A stretch of DNA of 36,951 nucleotides from CAZFER01 sp964517495 (GCA_964517495.1 CAZFER010000064.1:1-36951), one strand, 5' to 3'; positions 23,924-33,532 are shown, numbered from the stretch's first letter. Made by a program: numbers and translations. Notes: generated by a model from the letters alone, not told the origin.

Positions 23924-26455
23924 ATGTTGGATCATGAACGAGTGCAAGCGGAAGAACAATCCGCAGATCAAAATGCCTCATCGGAAGGGCATGACGCGTA
24001 TGCTGCCGTCGAAACTCCCGAATTAACCGAAGATATCGATATGGAAGCCTTGATTGAGGAATCCATGTCGAGCGAGATCGAAACGGGCCAGGTGATCACC
24101 GGTTCGGTACTGAAGGTGACATCGGATGATGTCGTTGTGGATATTGGTTCCAAGTCAGAGGGTGTGATCCCGTTGAAAGAGTTTTTGGAAGACGGGAAGG
24201 ATCCGAATGTCTATGTTGGAATGAATGTCGAAGTTATGGTGATTAGCCGGGAGGGATCGGATGGGCTTCCGATTTTATCACGGCAGAAAGCCAAAGAGCG
24301 CTTGGCGAAAGAAAAAGTACGAACCGCCTATAAAGAGGGAACACCAGTTCGTTGTTCGGTACGATCCATCCTACGGGGGGGGTTTCAGGTCGATGTTGAC
24401 GGATTGCGCGGATTTATTCCGTTCTCTCAAATGGGTCCCGGGGCTCGAACCCAGGAGGACCAAAAAGCGTTGATCGGACAAACGATCGAAGCGAAAGTAT
24501 TGGAGATGCGGCGCAAGCGGGATTTGATATTATCCCAGCGTCAACTAATTGAAGAAAAGCGTGAAATGTTGCGCCAGGAGACCATGGATTCTCTCCAGGA
24601 AGGCAATTGGATTCGTGGGATTATCAAAAATCTGACGGATTTTGGTGCTTTTGTGGATTTGGGAGGGGTTGATGGTCTGCTTCATGTAAACGATATGTCG
24701 TGGGGGCATGTCAACCATCCTCGAGAGATGTTGAAAGTTGGTGATGAAATCGAGGTTATGGTGCTTAACATTGAAGGTGAGCGCATTTCGTTGGGGATTA
24801 AACAAAAAACACCTGATCCCTGGCTAAGCGTTAAAGATAAATTCCCCGCCGGTTCCATTGTCGGTGGCAAAGTAACGAGTTTGACCAAATATGGCGCGTT
24901 TGTTGAGTTGGAAGAAGGCGTCGAGGGCCTGATTCACATATCTGAAATGTCATGGACCAAGCGGGTGAACCATCCATCCGAAGTGTTGAAGGATGGAGAA
25001 GAAGTGCGTGTTAAAGTGTTGAGTATCGATGATGAACGCAAGCGCATTTCTTTAAGCCTGCGGCAAACCACCGTGGATCCGTGGACATTGGCGAAGAATA
25101 ATTATCCCTCCGGTACTGTGATTGAAGGTGAAGTGACCGGAATGACTGATTTTGGCGCTTTTGTCCGGCTGCCGGAAGGTGTGGACGGTATGATTCACGT
25201 TTCTGACCTATCCTGGGGTGAAAAAGTGAATCATCCCAAACATGTTTTGAAAAAGGGTGAGCAGATCAAAGCCAAAGTGCTTGAGATTGATCCCTCTCAG
25301 CAACGTATCTCTCTGGGATTGAAGCAGTTAGAGCCAGATCCGTGGGACTTGGCCGCCAAAAAATATAAAGTCGGAAAAGCGGTTGAAGTCAAGGTTACCC
25401 GCATGACTGAATTTGGTGCCTTTGTAGAGTTGGAACAAGGAATTGAAGGCTTGGCTCATTCATCGACCTTAACGACGGAAAAAGGGCAAAAGCCCGAGGA
25501 TGTTGTCAAAGTCGGTGATATTGTGGTGATGAAAATCATCAAATTTGATAAAAATAATCGTAAAATCAGTCTTTCACTGAAAGACTTTATCAAAGAGCAA
25601 GAGCGCCAGGAAGTTGAAAAATATATGGCGGAAGATATTGGCGGAAACGCCACTCTGGGTGAATTGATTGGTGCTCAGCTACACCGCCTGAAGCAGGAAG
25701 CTAAATCGGATGAGCCCGAGGAGGCTCCAGCAACCGAAGAGGAGCCTGCTGCTGAACAAGAAGCACCTGTTGAAGAACCAGCCACGCCGGAACCGGAAAC
25801 CGCTGTGGAAGAAACATCAGCACCAGAAACTGAATCCGTTGTGGAAGAGTCAGCTGCGCCTGAACCAGAAGCAACCGCAGAAACAACTGAATTTGTTGAG
25901 CCGGTGGCTGAATCTGAACAGCCTGCTGTGACTGATACCCCTGAAGCGGTTGAAGAAAGCCAGCCGGAAGAACAAGCTGCTGAACCTGCTGCTCAGGAAA
26001 CCGCTCAGGAAGACCCCACGGCGGTTGAGCCAGTTGCATCCGAAGAGCCTCCCGCAGCTGAAGAAACACCCGTTGGTGAAGAAGAGCCGATTTCTTCTGA
26101 ACCAGCTACGCAGGAGACCGAGCCATCTCTAGAAGAAACTGTGGAACCCTCAGCCGAATCCGAACAAATAGAGACACCTGCAACTGAGGAAACACCGTTG
26201 GCGGCTGAGGTGGAGACACCCTCTGAAGAGGTTGTGGAAGAACCATCGATTTCAGAAGAAATATCCGCACCAGCAGAAGCTGAAACCGAAGAGGTGCAGG
26301 CGGTGGATGAACAACCCGCAACCCCTGAGCCGGTTGTGGAAGAGAGTACATCAGAGGAAGTACCGGTTGAAGCGCAAGCCGATGAAAGTCAACCACCGGT
26401 TGAAGAACCTCAGCCAGCTGAAGAGGAACGGAAAGATGAAACTCAGCAGACTTAG
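23924..26455 (+). CDS. rpsA: Ribosomal protein S1 with long acidic C-terminal tail
   Basis: An 843-residue RNA-binding protein that recruits mRNA to the 30S subunit. Six S1 domains lie at about 54-121, 138-206, 225-294, 308-381, 395-468 and 482-553; domains 3-6 carry the typical TDFGAFVxL and IHxSxxSW patterns. Residues about 1-50 are an acidic extension common in S1. After 594 there is an exceptional 250-residue tail of Glu, Pro, Ala, Thr and Ser with almost no Lys or Arg and degenerate EEPAxPEPE-like repeats. This makes the protein much longer than the usual 350-600 residues. The tail is expected to be disordered. The start is supported by GGAG. A strong terminator follows. Confidence 0.93.
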   Translation: MLDHERVQAEEQSADQNASSEGHDAYAAVETPELTEDIDMEALIEESMSSEIETGQVITGSVLKVTSDDVVVDIGSKSEGVIPLKEFLEDGKDPNVYVGMNVEVMVISREGSDGLPILSRQKAKERLAKEKVRTAYKEGTPVRCSVRSILRGGFQVDVDGLRGFIPFSQMGPGARTQEDQKALIGQTIEAKVLEMRRKRDLILSQRQLIEEKREMLRQETMDSLQEGNWIRGIIKNLTDFGAFVDLGGVDGLLHVNDMSWGHVNHPREMLKVGDEIEVMVLNIEGERISLGIKQKTPDPWLSVKDKFPAGSIVGGKVTSLTKYGAFVELEEGVEGLIHISEMSWTKRVNHPSEVLKDGEEVRVKVLSIDDERKRISLSLRQTTVDPWTLAKNNYPSGTVIEGEVTGMTDFGAFVRLPEGVDGMIHVSDLSWGEKVNHPKHVLKKGEQIKAKVLEIDPSQQRISLGLKQLEPDPWDLAAKKYKVGKAVEVKVTRMTEFGAFVELEQGIEGLAHSSTLTTEKGQKPEDVVKVGDIVVMKIIKFDKNNRKISLSLKDFIKEQERQEVEKYMAEDIGGNATLGELIGAQLHRLKQEAKSDEPEEAPATEEEPAAEQEAPVEEPATPEPETAVEETSAPETESVVEESAAPEPEATAETTEFVEPVAESEQPAVTDTPEAVEESQPEEQAAEPAAQETAQEDPTAVEPVASEEPPAAEETPVGEEEPISSEPATQETEPSLEETVEPSAESEQIETPATEETPLAAEVETPSEEVVEEPSISEEISAPAEAETEEVQAVDEQPATPEPVVEESTSEEVPVEAQADESQPPVEEPQPAEEERKDETQQT

Positions 26456-26481
26456 CGTTTAGTTTTAACAAACGAATAAGG

Positions 26482-26512
26482 AAAAAGGACGGCCTTGAGC
26501 CGTCCTTTTTTT
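26482..26512 (+). terminator. Bidirectional terminator between rpsA and hypB
   Basis: Perfect GGACGGC/GCCGTCC stem with loop CTTGA, preceded by five A and followed by seven T. The symmetric A- and T-runs make it effective for rpsA (+) and for the hypA-hypB transcript (-), whose stop is at 26536. Confidence 0.93.
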
Positions 26513-26535
26513 ATGATATGGATCACCCTGTTTGA

Positions 26536-27183
26536 TTATTTTATGGTCTGTGCTTCCAGCCAATCACAAAACGTGTCAATCCCCTCACCGGTTTTGGCCG
26601 CCGTTTGAAATAGCTGCATATCAGAGCGTATAGCGCGGGCATCCCGCTCCATGCGTTCGACATCACAATCAACATAGGGTAACAAATCGGTCTTGGTAAT
26701 GACCAGTGCTGATGAAACACGTATGGCAGTAGGATATTTGGCCGGTTTATCGCTGCCTTCGGTGACTGAGACAACTGCGATCTTGATATCCTCTCCAATC
26801 TCAAAACTGGCCGGGCATACAAGATTGCCCACATTTTCTATGAATAAAATAGAGTTATTTTGCAAAGGAAACGATTTGAGGGCATCCTCCACCATTTTTG
26901 CATCAAGGTGGCAGGCGCCCACGGTATTGATTTCATAGGCAGGCAAACCAGCCCGCTCGATCCGTTGTTTATCCTCATCGGTTTGTAAATCCCCTTCAAT
27001 GACGGCAGCTTTGCCGATCAATCGCGGAGCCAAGGCTTCCAACAGGCTTGTCTTGCCGGCCCCCGGGGAACCGATGAGGTTGACCACATAAATCCCACGT
27101 TCCTTGAAATGACGGCGCAGTTCGTCAGAGATTTCCTGTCCGGCGCGCTTTACTTTTTGTTCAAGTTCAATTTTGGTTGTCAT
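26536..27183 (-). CDS. hypB: Hydrogenase/urease nickel incorporation GTPase HypB
   Basis: A 215-residue GTPase that loads nickel into [NiFe]-hydrogenase (or other nickel enzymes) together with HypA. The P-loop GSPGAGKT (38-45), the metal-binding CH pair at 91-92 in GACHLDA, ENVGNLVCPASFEIGE around 120, and the NKxD-like ITKTDLLPY guanine motif are present. The His-rich N-terminal nickel store of some HypB proteins is absent. The gene overlaps hypA by 17 bases. No hydrogenase structural or other hyp gene is in the window. Confidence 0.95.
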   Translation of the reverse strand: MTTKIELEQKVKRAGQEISDELRRHFKERGIYVVNLIGSPGAGKTSLLEALAPRLIGKAAVIEGDLQTDEDKQRIERAGLPAYEINTVGACHLDAKMVEDALKSFPLQNNSILFIENVGNLVCPASFEIGEDIKIAVVSVTEGSDKPAKYPTAIRVSSALVITKTDLLPYVDCDVERMERDARAIRSDMQLFQTAAKTGEGIDTFCDWLEAQTIK

Positions 27184-27517
27184 CGATTTCTATATTCCTT
27201 ATATACAGATCTGTTCCAGGCGAATAGATCGCTTCGCCACCGCATTGAGGGCATATAGTGGATTCTACCCCTCCGCAAGGAAAACGCCCACACCGCTGGC
27301 AAATTAATTGTGGTCCGGTCTCTTCAAACTCCAATTTTGCCCCTTCCAATAGAGTATCTTTCGTAATCGCTTCTAGACAAAACGCAAGGCTATCCGGCTC
27401 AATCCCTGAATAGCAACCGATCCCCAGAGATATATTCAAAACCCGAGGCGATCCGTGCTTTTCGACTTCTTTAAGCACACAATTCAAAATTTCTTCAGCG
27501 AATACCAATTCATGCAT
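27167..27517 (-). CDS. hypA: Nickel-binding maturation protein HypA
   Basis: A 116-residue nickel chaperone that hands nickel to HypB. The N-terminal Met-His2-Glu nickel site and the zinc knuckle with two CxxC pairs (Cys73/76 and Cys89/92) are present. The rest follows the family (HELVFAEEILNCVLKEVEKHG, ending in LYIRNIEID). It precedes and overlaps hypB on the minus strand, the usual hypAB order. No strong ribosome binding site precedes the ATG. Confidence 0.94.
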   Translation of the reverse strand: MHELVFAEEILNCVLKEVEKHGSPRVLNISLGIGCYSGIEPDSLAFCLEAITKDTLLEGAKLEFEETGPQLICQRCGRFPCGGVESTICPQCGGEAIYSPGTDLYIRNIEIDDNQN

Positions 27518-27651
27518 GAGATGAAAACTGTTCTATTTTGTTACAATATTGTTGTTGAGTCATCTTCCCCTCAAACCAGGACAACAAAATCTGACCTTAA
27601 CTGTGAGATTCTGGATTATTTTATGACATTCTGATTGAAATCAAAAACTTT

Positions 27652-27670
27652 TATAATAAGATATTATAAT
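27652..27670 (+). promoter_or_regulatory. Two TATAAT boxes upstream of cheA
   Basis: Perfect TATAAT at 27652-27657 and at 27665-27670, in an AT-rich stretch upstream of the chemotaxis operon. Neither has a convincing -35 box; TTGAAA at 27635 is not at a normal distance. They suggest a strong or doubly used promoter, with transcripts starting near 27664-27677. Confidence 0.4.
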
Positions 27671-27777
27671 AGCCGAATTTTAATTTTCGGATATATTTGG
27701 ATATACGATCCCACTTTCCCTTCTCCGCGGCCTGGAACGCACGAGTATTGAGTGGGAATAAATTGTGGACGGCAACT

Positions 27778-30741
27778 GTGTCAATCAAAGATGAACTGTA
27801 CGGCCTCCTTGAATTGATTGATTCTGCAGATCCGAAGGATCTGCAAACGCTGGCCATTATTCATACCCGTTTCGAATCTCTCGAACAGCAGGCCAACGAA
27901 TCATCGGAACCGCAAGCGACTCAGGTCGCCAGAGCAGTTGCAGATTTTATTGAAACCATTGTATTGGATGAGGTTCCAGATTCAATTGATGCTTTTCAGC
28001 TGGTAAAACAAACCACTTATTCATTAAAGGAGTGGGTTGACGGCCAGCTTGAACTTACTTCGATATCTTTTCCCACTGAACTCAAACTTCCTGATTTTCA
28101 AGTGGATAAGGAACTTTCATCCGATATTGCTGAATGTGTAAATAATCTGGCAGAATCACTGGTTATATCCGATCTTTCCGATCCGCAAATATTGGCTGAA
28201 ATTCACACTCAATTTGAAACGATCATAAAATGGGCTGCTGCCTCTCAACACACTCTAATCCAACAGGCAGCCCAATCAGCCGCCGATTTAATTGAAAAAC
28301 TGGTGTTGGATGAACATCCCAGTCCCAGCAATGCCATTAAAACACTTAATCGAACCATCTCTATTTTCCAATCGGTGATATGTGAAGAACGAAGGATTGA
28401 AAAAGTCGATTTCCCTGAGGAACTCGCCCTATCCCTCACCTCTGAATCAACCGATCAGGTTCAATCCCATTCAGAAGAGAGCCAAAAAAGATCTTTACCC
28501 ATCCCCTCTGGAGTTGATAAAGCAACATTGGAAGATTTTTTATCTCGTCAGGCTGGGGTACTGGAAGAGTTGGAAGCGTTATTACTGGATCTGGAAAAAT
28601 CGTATGATCAGGACAAAATTGCCCTGCTTCAGCGGCTAATTCATACATTAAAAGGCGAAGCCGGCATGTTAGGCTTTGCTGAAGTCGAACAAGTTTGCCA
28701 CACCACAGAAGATGCCTTAAAAAAGGGTGAGCCGACCCAAATGGCGGATTGCCTGCTCGAGGTCAAAGATTGGTTAACACAAATTTTTGCCGCTTATGCT
28801 GGTAAATGTGATCCCCCCACTGCAGAAGCAATTTTAAGCAAACTGGCTGCCGTTCAAACAAAGGCCGGCACGGCAAGCTCCGTTCCCGAATTAAAAGTAT
28901 GTCCTCCCCCGCAGGATATTGATTACAGCATTTTTAATGATTTCGTTTGTGAAGCACTGGAACATCTTGATAACTCTGATATGCATCTTCTAACTCTGGA
29001 AAACGAACCAACCCACCAGGAATCGTTAAACGCCATTTTTCGGGCATTTCATACCATAAAAGGGGTTGCTGGCTGTCTAGAATTAGGAGAGATTCGCTCG
29101 TTAGCCCATGAAGCGGAAAGTTTACTGGACCGTGCAAGAAAAGGTGAACTTATTCTTGAAGGCGAAGCGATCGATCTGACGTTTTCTTCGGTCGATACCA
29201 TGAAACATTTGGTTAACCATCTTCGAGATTCGATCTCAAATGGAATCGTACCTGATCCATCTGATACAGTACCAACTTTAATGCAACGCATCGAAACATT
29301 GCTGGGTGGCGAATTACTCCCAATAGGGAAAAAAGATAAATCAGCTTCCACCCAAACCAGTCCTCAAAAAGATGCTGAGCGACAAATTCCTTTGGATGTG
29401 GAATTAGCCTCCAACAAAATCCCCTGGTCATCCCCGGCAGAACCGTTGGAGGTTTCCACGGCCACGGAGAGCCAAAAAACAGACGTTCAAAACCAAACCG
29501 GGGCTGGGGCTTCATTACAAAATGTCAAGATCAAAGAGATAGTAAAAGTTGACGCCAACCGGCTGGATCATCTGATTGAAACAATCGGCGAGTTAGTCAT
29601 CGCTGTATCCATGGTGCGCCAGTATGCCAATGTCCATGAGATGAAAGGCATTCAATTGGAACGCCATTTACGTCAGCTGGATAAAATCACGCGTGAACTG
29701 CAAGGGATGGGAACTTCCCTTCGGATGATTCCTTTACGAGCCACCTTTCAGAAAATGGCTCGCCTGGTGCGGGATCTCTCAAAAAAATCAAACAAACCCA
29801 TCGAATTCACCATGTCTGGTGAAGAGACGGAATTGGATAAAGCCGTTGTGGACCGAATCGGTGACCCGCTGGTTCATATGATGCGAAATGCTGTAGATCA
29901 TGGCATTGAAGAGACACCACAGGAAAGGCAAAAACAGAACAAACCGAAATCAGGCCAAGTTGAATTACGTGCTTTTCACAAAGGCGGAAATATCTATATC
30001 GAAATCGAAGACGATGGACGAGGGTTGGATCGGGAAGCCATTCTGGCCAAATCCCGCGAACGAGGCCTGATTCGGGATGGTGAAAATCTCACCGATCGCG
30101 AGATTTTCAATATGATTTTTGAACCGGGATTTTCCACCGCAAAAAAAGTATCCGAAGTGTCAGGCCGAGGTGTCGGAATGGATGTGGTCAAGCGCAATAT
30201 TGAATCCCTGCGTGGCCAAATCGACATTCGTTCTGAAATAGGGAAAGGCAGTGTGTTTACCATCCGCCTCCCCCTGACCCTGGCGATTATCGATGGGATG
30301 GTAGTGCGAGTAGGGACAGAACGGTATATCCTTCCCACTTTGTTAATTGTTCAATCACTTCAACCTCAACCCAAAGATCTTACAACTGTGCTTGAACGGG
30401 GAGAGATGTTGACGCTCCAAGGACGGTTGGTGCCAATTTTTCGCTTGGGACGTATGTTTAAACATGACGATGCAGAAGAAGATCCCACCAAAGCATTAGT
30501 GGTGGTGGTGGAAGATAACGAAAAACTGGCTGGATTATTGGTTGATGAGCTCATTGGCCAGCAACAAATCGTGATCAAACCCATCGGGGAGTTCTTTCGG
30601 AATATTGCGGGGATATCGGGAGGGGCTATTCTGCCGGATGGACGAGTCGGTTTGATTTTGGATGTGGGTGGGCTGGTACGATTAGCCAATAAAAAAAACA
30701 CCAAACTTGACCAAAACCAGACAATGGAAACCACCATATAA
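27778..30741 (+). CDS. cheA: Chemotaxis histidine kinase CheA with dual HPt domains
   Basis: Central kinase of the chemotaxis pathway, about 987 residues from GTG 27778 (TTG 27763 or 27697 are possible; no clear ribosome binding site decides). Numbering from TTG 27697: two similar N-terminal repeats (about 32-118 and 146-232; shared IHTxFE and AD(F/L)IExxVLDE). Then HPt 1 (about 275-380, phospho-His316 in HTLKG), HPt 2 (about 408-510, His452 in FHTIKG), a Ser/Thr/Gln-rich linker and a dimerisation helix (about 612-690). The ATPase domain follows (N box HMMRNAVDHGIEE about 727-739, EDDGRGLD, GRGVGMDVV), then a CheW-like regulatory domain (about 862-1000). No clear P2 CheY-binding domain is seen. 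Confidence 0.92.
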   Translation: MSIKDELYGLLELIDSADPKDLQTLAIIHTRFESLEQQANESSEPQATQVARAVADFIETIVLDEVPDSIDAFQLVKQTTYSLKEWVDGQLELTSISFPTELKLPDFQVDKELSSDIAECVNNLAESLVISDLSDPQILAEIHTQFETIIKWAAASQHTLIQQAAQSAADLIEKLVLDEHPSPSNAIKTLNRTISIFQSVICEERRIEKVDFPEELALSLTSESTDQVQSHSEESQKRSLPIPSGVDKATLEDFLSRQAGVLEELEALLLDLEKSYDQDKIALLQRLIHTLKGEAGMLGFAEVEQVCHTTEDALKKGEPTQMADCLLEVKDWLTQIFAAYAGKCDPPTAEAILSKLAAVQTKAGTASSVPELKVCPPPQDIDYSIFNDFVCEALEHLDNSDMHLLTLENEPTHQESLNAIFRAFHTIKGVAGCLELGEIRSLAHEAESLLDRARKGELILEGEAIDLTFSSVDTMKHLVNHLRDSISNGIVPDPSDTVPTLMQRIETLLGGELLPIGKKDKSASTQTSPQKDAERQIPLDVELASNKIPWSSPAEPLEVSTATESQKTDVQNQTGAGASLQNVKIKEIVKVDANRLDHLIETIGELVIAVSMVRQYANVHEMKGIQLERHLRQLDKITRELQGMGTSLRMIPLRATFQKMARLVRDLSKKSNKPIEFTMSGEETELDKAVVDRIGDPLVHMMRNAVDHGIEETPQERQKQNKPKSGQVELRAFHKGGNIYIEIEDDGRGLDREAILAKSRERGLIRDGENLTDREIFNMIFEPGFSTAKKVSEVSGRGVGMDVVKRNIESLRGQIDIRSEIGKGSVFTIRLPLTLAIIDGMVVRVGTERYILPTLLIVQSLQPQPKDLTTVLERGEMLTLQGRLVPIFRLGRMFKHDDAEEDPTKALVVVVEDNEKLAGLLVDELIGQQQIVIKPIGEFFRNIAGISGGAILPDGRVGLILDVGGLVRLANKKNTKLDQNQTMETTI

Positions 30742-30788
30742 CCTTTCATATCGAGGAGTGGGTATTAACGAAGAAGGAGAGTAAACCA

Positions 30789-31310
30789 ATGGATAATCCA
30801 AACATTCCCCCTTCAGATTCCAATGCGGATATATCAAAACTGGCGGGAAAGTTTCTCACGTTCAAATTAGGGCAAGAAGAGTATGGACTGGAGATCATGA
30901 CCGTGGTGGAAATTATCGGATTGATGGAAATCACACCCGTCCCCCGCACACCTGATTTTATCCGGGGAGTCATCAATTTACGTGGTAAAATTATCCCGGT
31001 TATAGACTTGCGCTTAAAATTTGACCTCCCCTTCAAACAGGATACAGAAAGAACGTGTATTATTGTGGTGCAGATTGATAATGGAACCAATCAAGTAACG
31101 ATGGGCATTATTGTGGATGAGGTATCGGAGGTGATCTATATCGGAGCGGATCAAATCGAACCAACTCCATCTTTTGGATCAGGGGTGGATACCGAATTCA
31201 TTATGGGGGTCGGTCAGGTGGGTCAAAATGTCATTATGTTGCTCAATATCGGAAAAATCCTGACCACTGGCGAAATTAATCTTGTCGACCAAGTTTCAAC
31301 AAACGTTTAG
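30789..31310 (+). CDS. cheW: Chemotaxis coupling protein CheW
   Basis: A 173-residue scaffold linking receptors to CheA. The family pattern is clear: KFLTFKLGQEEYGLEIMTVVEI near 17-38, PRTPDFIRGVINLRGKIIPVIDLR near 53-76 with the conserved NLRG, and VDEVSEV. GGAG precedes the ATG. It lies 47 bases after cheA and 29 before the receptor gene, inside the operon. Confidence 0.96.
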   Translation: MDNPNIPPSDSNADISKLAGKFLTFKLGQEEYGLEIMTVVEIIGLMEITPVPRTPDFIRGVINLRGKIIPVIDLRLKFDLPFKQDTERTCIIVVQIDNGTNQVTMGIIVDEVSEVIYIGADQIEPTPSFGSGVDTEFIMGVGQVGQNVIMLLNIGKILTTGEINLVDQVSTNV

Positions 31311-31339
31311 ACATAACACAAAACGGGGGATAAAACAGT

Positions 31340-33532
31340 ATGTTCAGTCATCTCAGTCTTCGGTCAAAACTCATCAGTATCGGCGTTTTACTTTCCATTA
31401 TACCCATTATGATTATTGTAGTGTTTGTTTATCAAACCAATAAACAAATGAGCGAAATCGCTTCCAGCGAATGTATAGAATTGGCACGCAAAGATCTGGA
31501 TCACATCGTGCAAAGCGTATACGCCATGTGCAATAGCCATGCGGATGTATTACAACAAGCCGTCAACTCATCGCTTACCGTTGCACGAAACATGATGAAA
31601 GAACATGGACATGTCCATTTTTCTCCATCCGAAACGATCACTTGGACCGCGGTGAATCAATACACAAAAGAAAGCACACCCGTTACCTTGCCAAAAATGT
31701 TTGTGGGTTCCAGCTGGCTTAAACAGAATCGGGATATGAATATCTTATCACCTATCGTGGATGAGGTAAAAAATCAGATCGGTGGCACATGTACCATATT
31801 TCAGCGTATTAATGAAAACGGTGATATGCTGCGTGTTTGCACCAATGTCAAAAAGCTGGATGGCTCACGTGCGGTTGGCACCTATATTCCCCGAACCAAT
31901 CCTGACGGAACCCCCAATCCAGTTGTTTCCACACTGTTGGATGGAAAAACCTATCAAGGGCTCGCCTATGTGGTAAACGCCTGGTATATCACCGCGTATG
32001 AACCCATATACGATGAACATGGGCGAGTTGCCGGTTCACTTTATGTTGGAGTACCGGAAATGGTTTCTGAAGAGATCAAACAAATCGAAATCGGTGAATC
32101 CGGTTACGTTTTTGTCATTGACTCGAAGGGGAATTATGTCATTTCAAAGAATGGTTCACGCGATGGGGAAAACATTTGGGAATCCAAAGACAGCGAGGGG
32201 AATTACTTTATCCAGGATATTTGTCAAACCGCTGTCCAGTTGGATCCCGGTGAAATCAGTGAAAAACATTATCCCTGGCAAAATCCGGGGGAAACCGAAC
32301 CACGGGACAAAATAGCGCGAACCATGTATTTTGAACCCTGGGATTGGATTATTGCCTCATCAGCCTATGAGGATGAAATATTCAAAGCGAAACAACACAT
32401 CGACAACATTGCTCAACAAGGCAACATTACCCTCGGCATCATTGCGGGAATCAGCGTGGTGGCGGCGGTTTTAATTTGGTTGATGGTCACGGTGGGAATG
32501 ACCCGGCGAATTGGCGACTCTGTAAGCCGGTTATCTGAAACCGCGGATCATGTCACCTCGGCAGCCGACCATATCGCCCAATCCAGTCAGCAATTGGCAC
32601 AAAGTGCGAATGAGCAGGCATCATCGCTGGAAGAGACCTCTGCTTCGCTGGAAGAGATGTCGTCCATGACCAAACAAAACGCTGAAAATGCCCGGCAGGC
32701 TGATATTATGTCAAAAGACTTGCAACAGGCCGCTGAAACATGCCGGGATTCAATGATGCGTATGAAAGAAGCGATCTCGCAGATCAAAAATTCATCCGAT
32801 GAGACCGCCAATATTGTGAAAACCATCGATGAAATCGCTTTTCAAACCAATCTACTCGCCTTGAATGCCGCGGTGGAAGCCGCCCGGGCAGGCGAAGCGG
32901 GAAAAGGTTTTGCGGTGGTGGCGGAAGAGGTGCGAAACCTGGCCCAACGAAGCGCTCAAGCCGCACAAAATACCGCCGTGCTTATTGAAGAATCACAAAA
33001 GAATGCGGGACACGGGGTTTCTGTTTCCGCGGAAGTGGCGGATGTGTTGGAAAGCATCGCGTCCGGTATACAAAAAGTTACTCAACACATAGCGGAAGTT
33101 TCCTGTGCCAGCGACGAGCAAGCCCAGGGGATTGCACAAATCAACGAGGCTGTCTCTCAAATGGATAAACTTACACAATCCAACACCGCCAACGCCGAAG
33201 AATCCGCCGCTGCCAGCGATCAACTCTCCACACAAGCCCGCGTGTTAAATGACACCACCAAAGTGCTGGTCACGCTGATCGGGAGTCAAAAGGATAAACA
33301 TGCCAATAAGGATGAATGGTATTACCAAGTCGATGAAGAATCCTATACCAAAAAGAAGAGCAACACTTTGGATGAACAATCTCATTATAATCAAGAGAAG
33401 AACCGAATAAAAAATCAGTTACTGCCGTTTGCCAAAAAAGACAGCGGACAGGATAAATCAAAGAAAACCAATACCCAACATTTAAATCCGGAAGATGTTA
33501 TACCGATGAACGACGATTTTAGCGATTTTTAG
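31340..33532 (+). CDS. Methyl-accepting chemotaxis protein with Cache sensor
   Basis: A 730-residue transmembrane chemoreceptor. TM1 lies at about 11-31. The periplasmic region (about 35-355) looks like a Cache_3/Cache_2 fusion plus a second Cache-like segment (IGESGYVFVIDSKGNYVISKNG near 251-272). TM2 lies at about 363-386. A canonical HAMP domain is missing or very short: TM2 leads directly into the coiled coil. Methylation-type helices and the conserved hairpin tip (EIAFQTNLLALNAAVEAARAGE, about 498-519, to AEEVRNLA) follow. A charged tail (about 650-730) ends in DFSDF, like the aromatic end motifs that tether CheR. Cache domains commonly bind small organic ligands, unknown here. Confidence 0.93.
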   Translation: MFSHLSLRSKLISIGVLLSIIPIMIIVVFVYQTNKQMSEIASSECIELARKDLDHIVQSVYAMCNSHADVLQQAVNSSLTVARNMMKEHGHVHFSPSETITWTAVNQYTKESTPVTLPKMFVGSSWLKQNRDMNILSPIVDEVKNQIGGTCTIFQRINENGDMLRVCTNVKKLDGSRAVGTYIPRTNPDGTPNPVVSTLLDGKTYQGLAYVVNAWYITAYEPIYDEHGRVAGSLYVGVPEMVSEEIKQIEIGESGYVFVIDSKGNYVISKNGSRDGENIWESKDSEGNYFIQDICQTAVQLDPGEISEKHYPWQNPGETEPRDKIARTMYFEPWDWIIASSAYEDEIFKAKQHIDNIAQQGNITLGIIAGISVVAAVLIWLMVTVGMTRRIGDSVSRLSETADHVTSAADHIAQSSQQLAQSANEQASSLEETSASLEEMSSMTKQNAENARQADIMSKDLQQAAETCRDSMMRMKEAISQIKNSSDETANIVKTIDEIAFQTNLLALNAAVEAARAGEAGKGFAVVAEEVRNLAQRSAQAAQNTAVLIEESQKNAGHGVSVSAEVADVLESIASGIQKVTQHIAEVSCASDEQAQGIAQINEAVSQMDKLTQSNTANAEESAAASDQLSTQARVLNDTTKVLVTLIGSQKDKHANKDEWYYQVDEESYTKKKSNTLDEQSHYNQEKNRIKNQLLPFAKKDSGQDKSKKTNTQHLNPEDVIPMNDDFSDF

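Noticed and set aside
25701..26471. Long antisense and alternate-frame ORFs across the rpsA tail
   Set aside because: They are produced by the Glu/Pro/Ala codon bias of the S1 tail and have low-complexity Leu/Gln- or Lys-rich translations.
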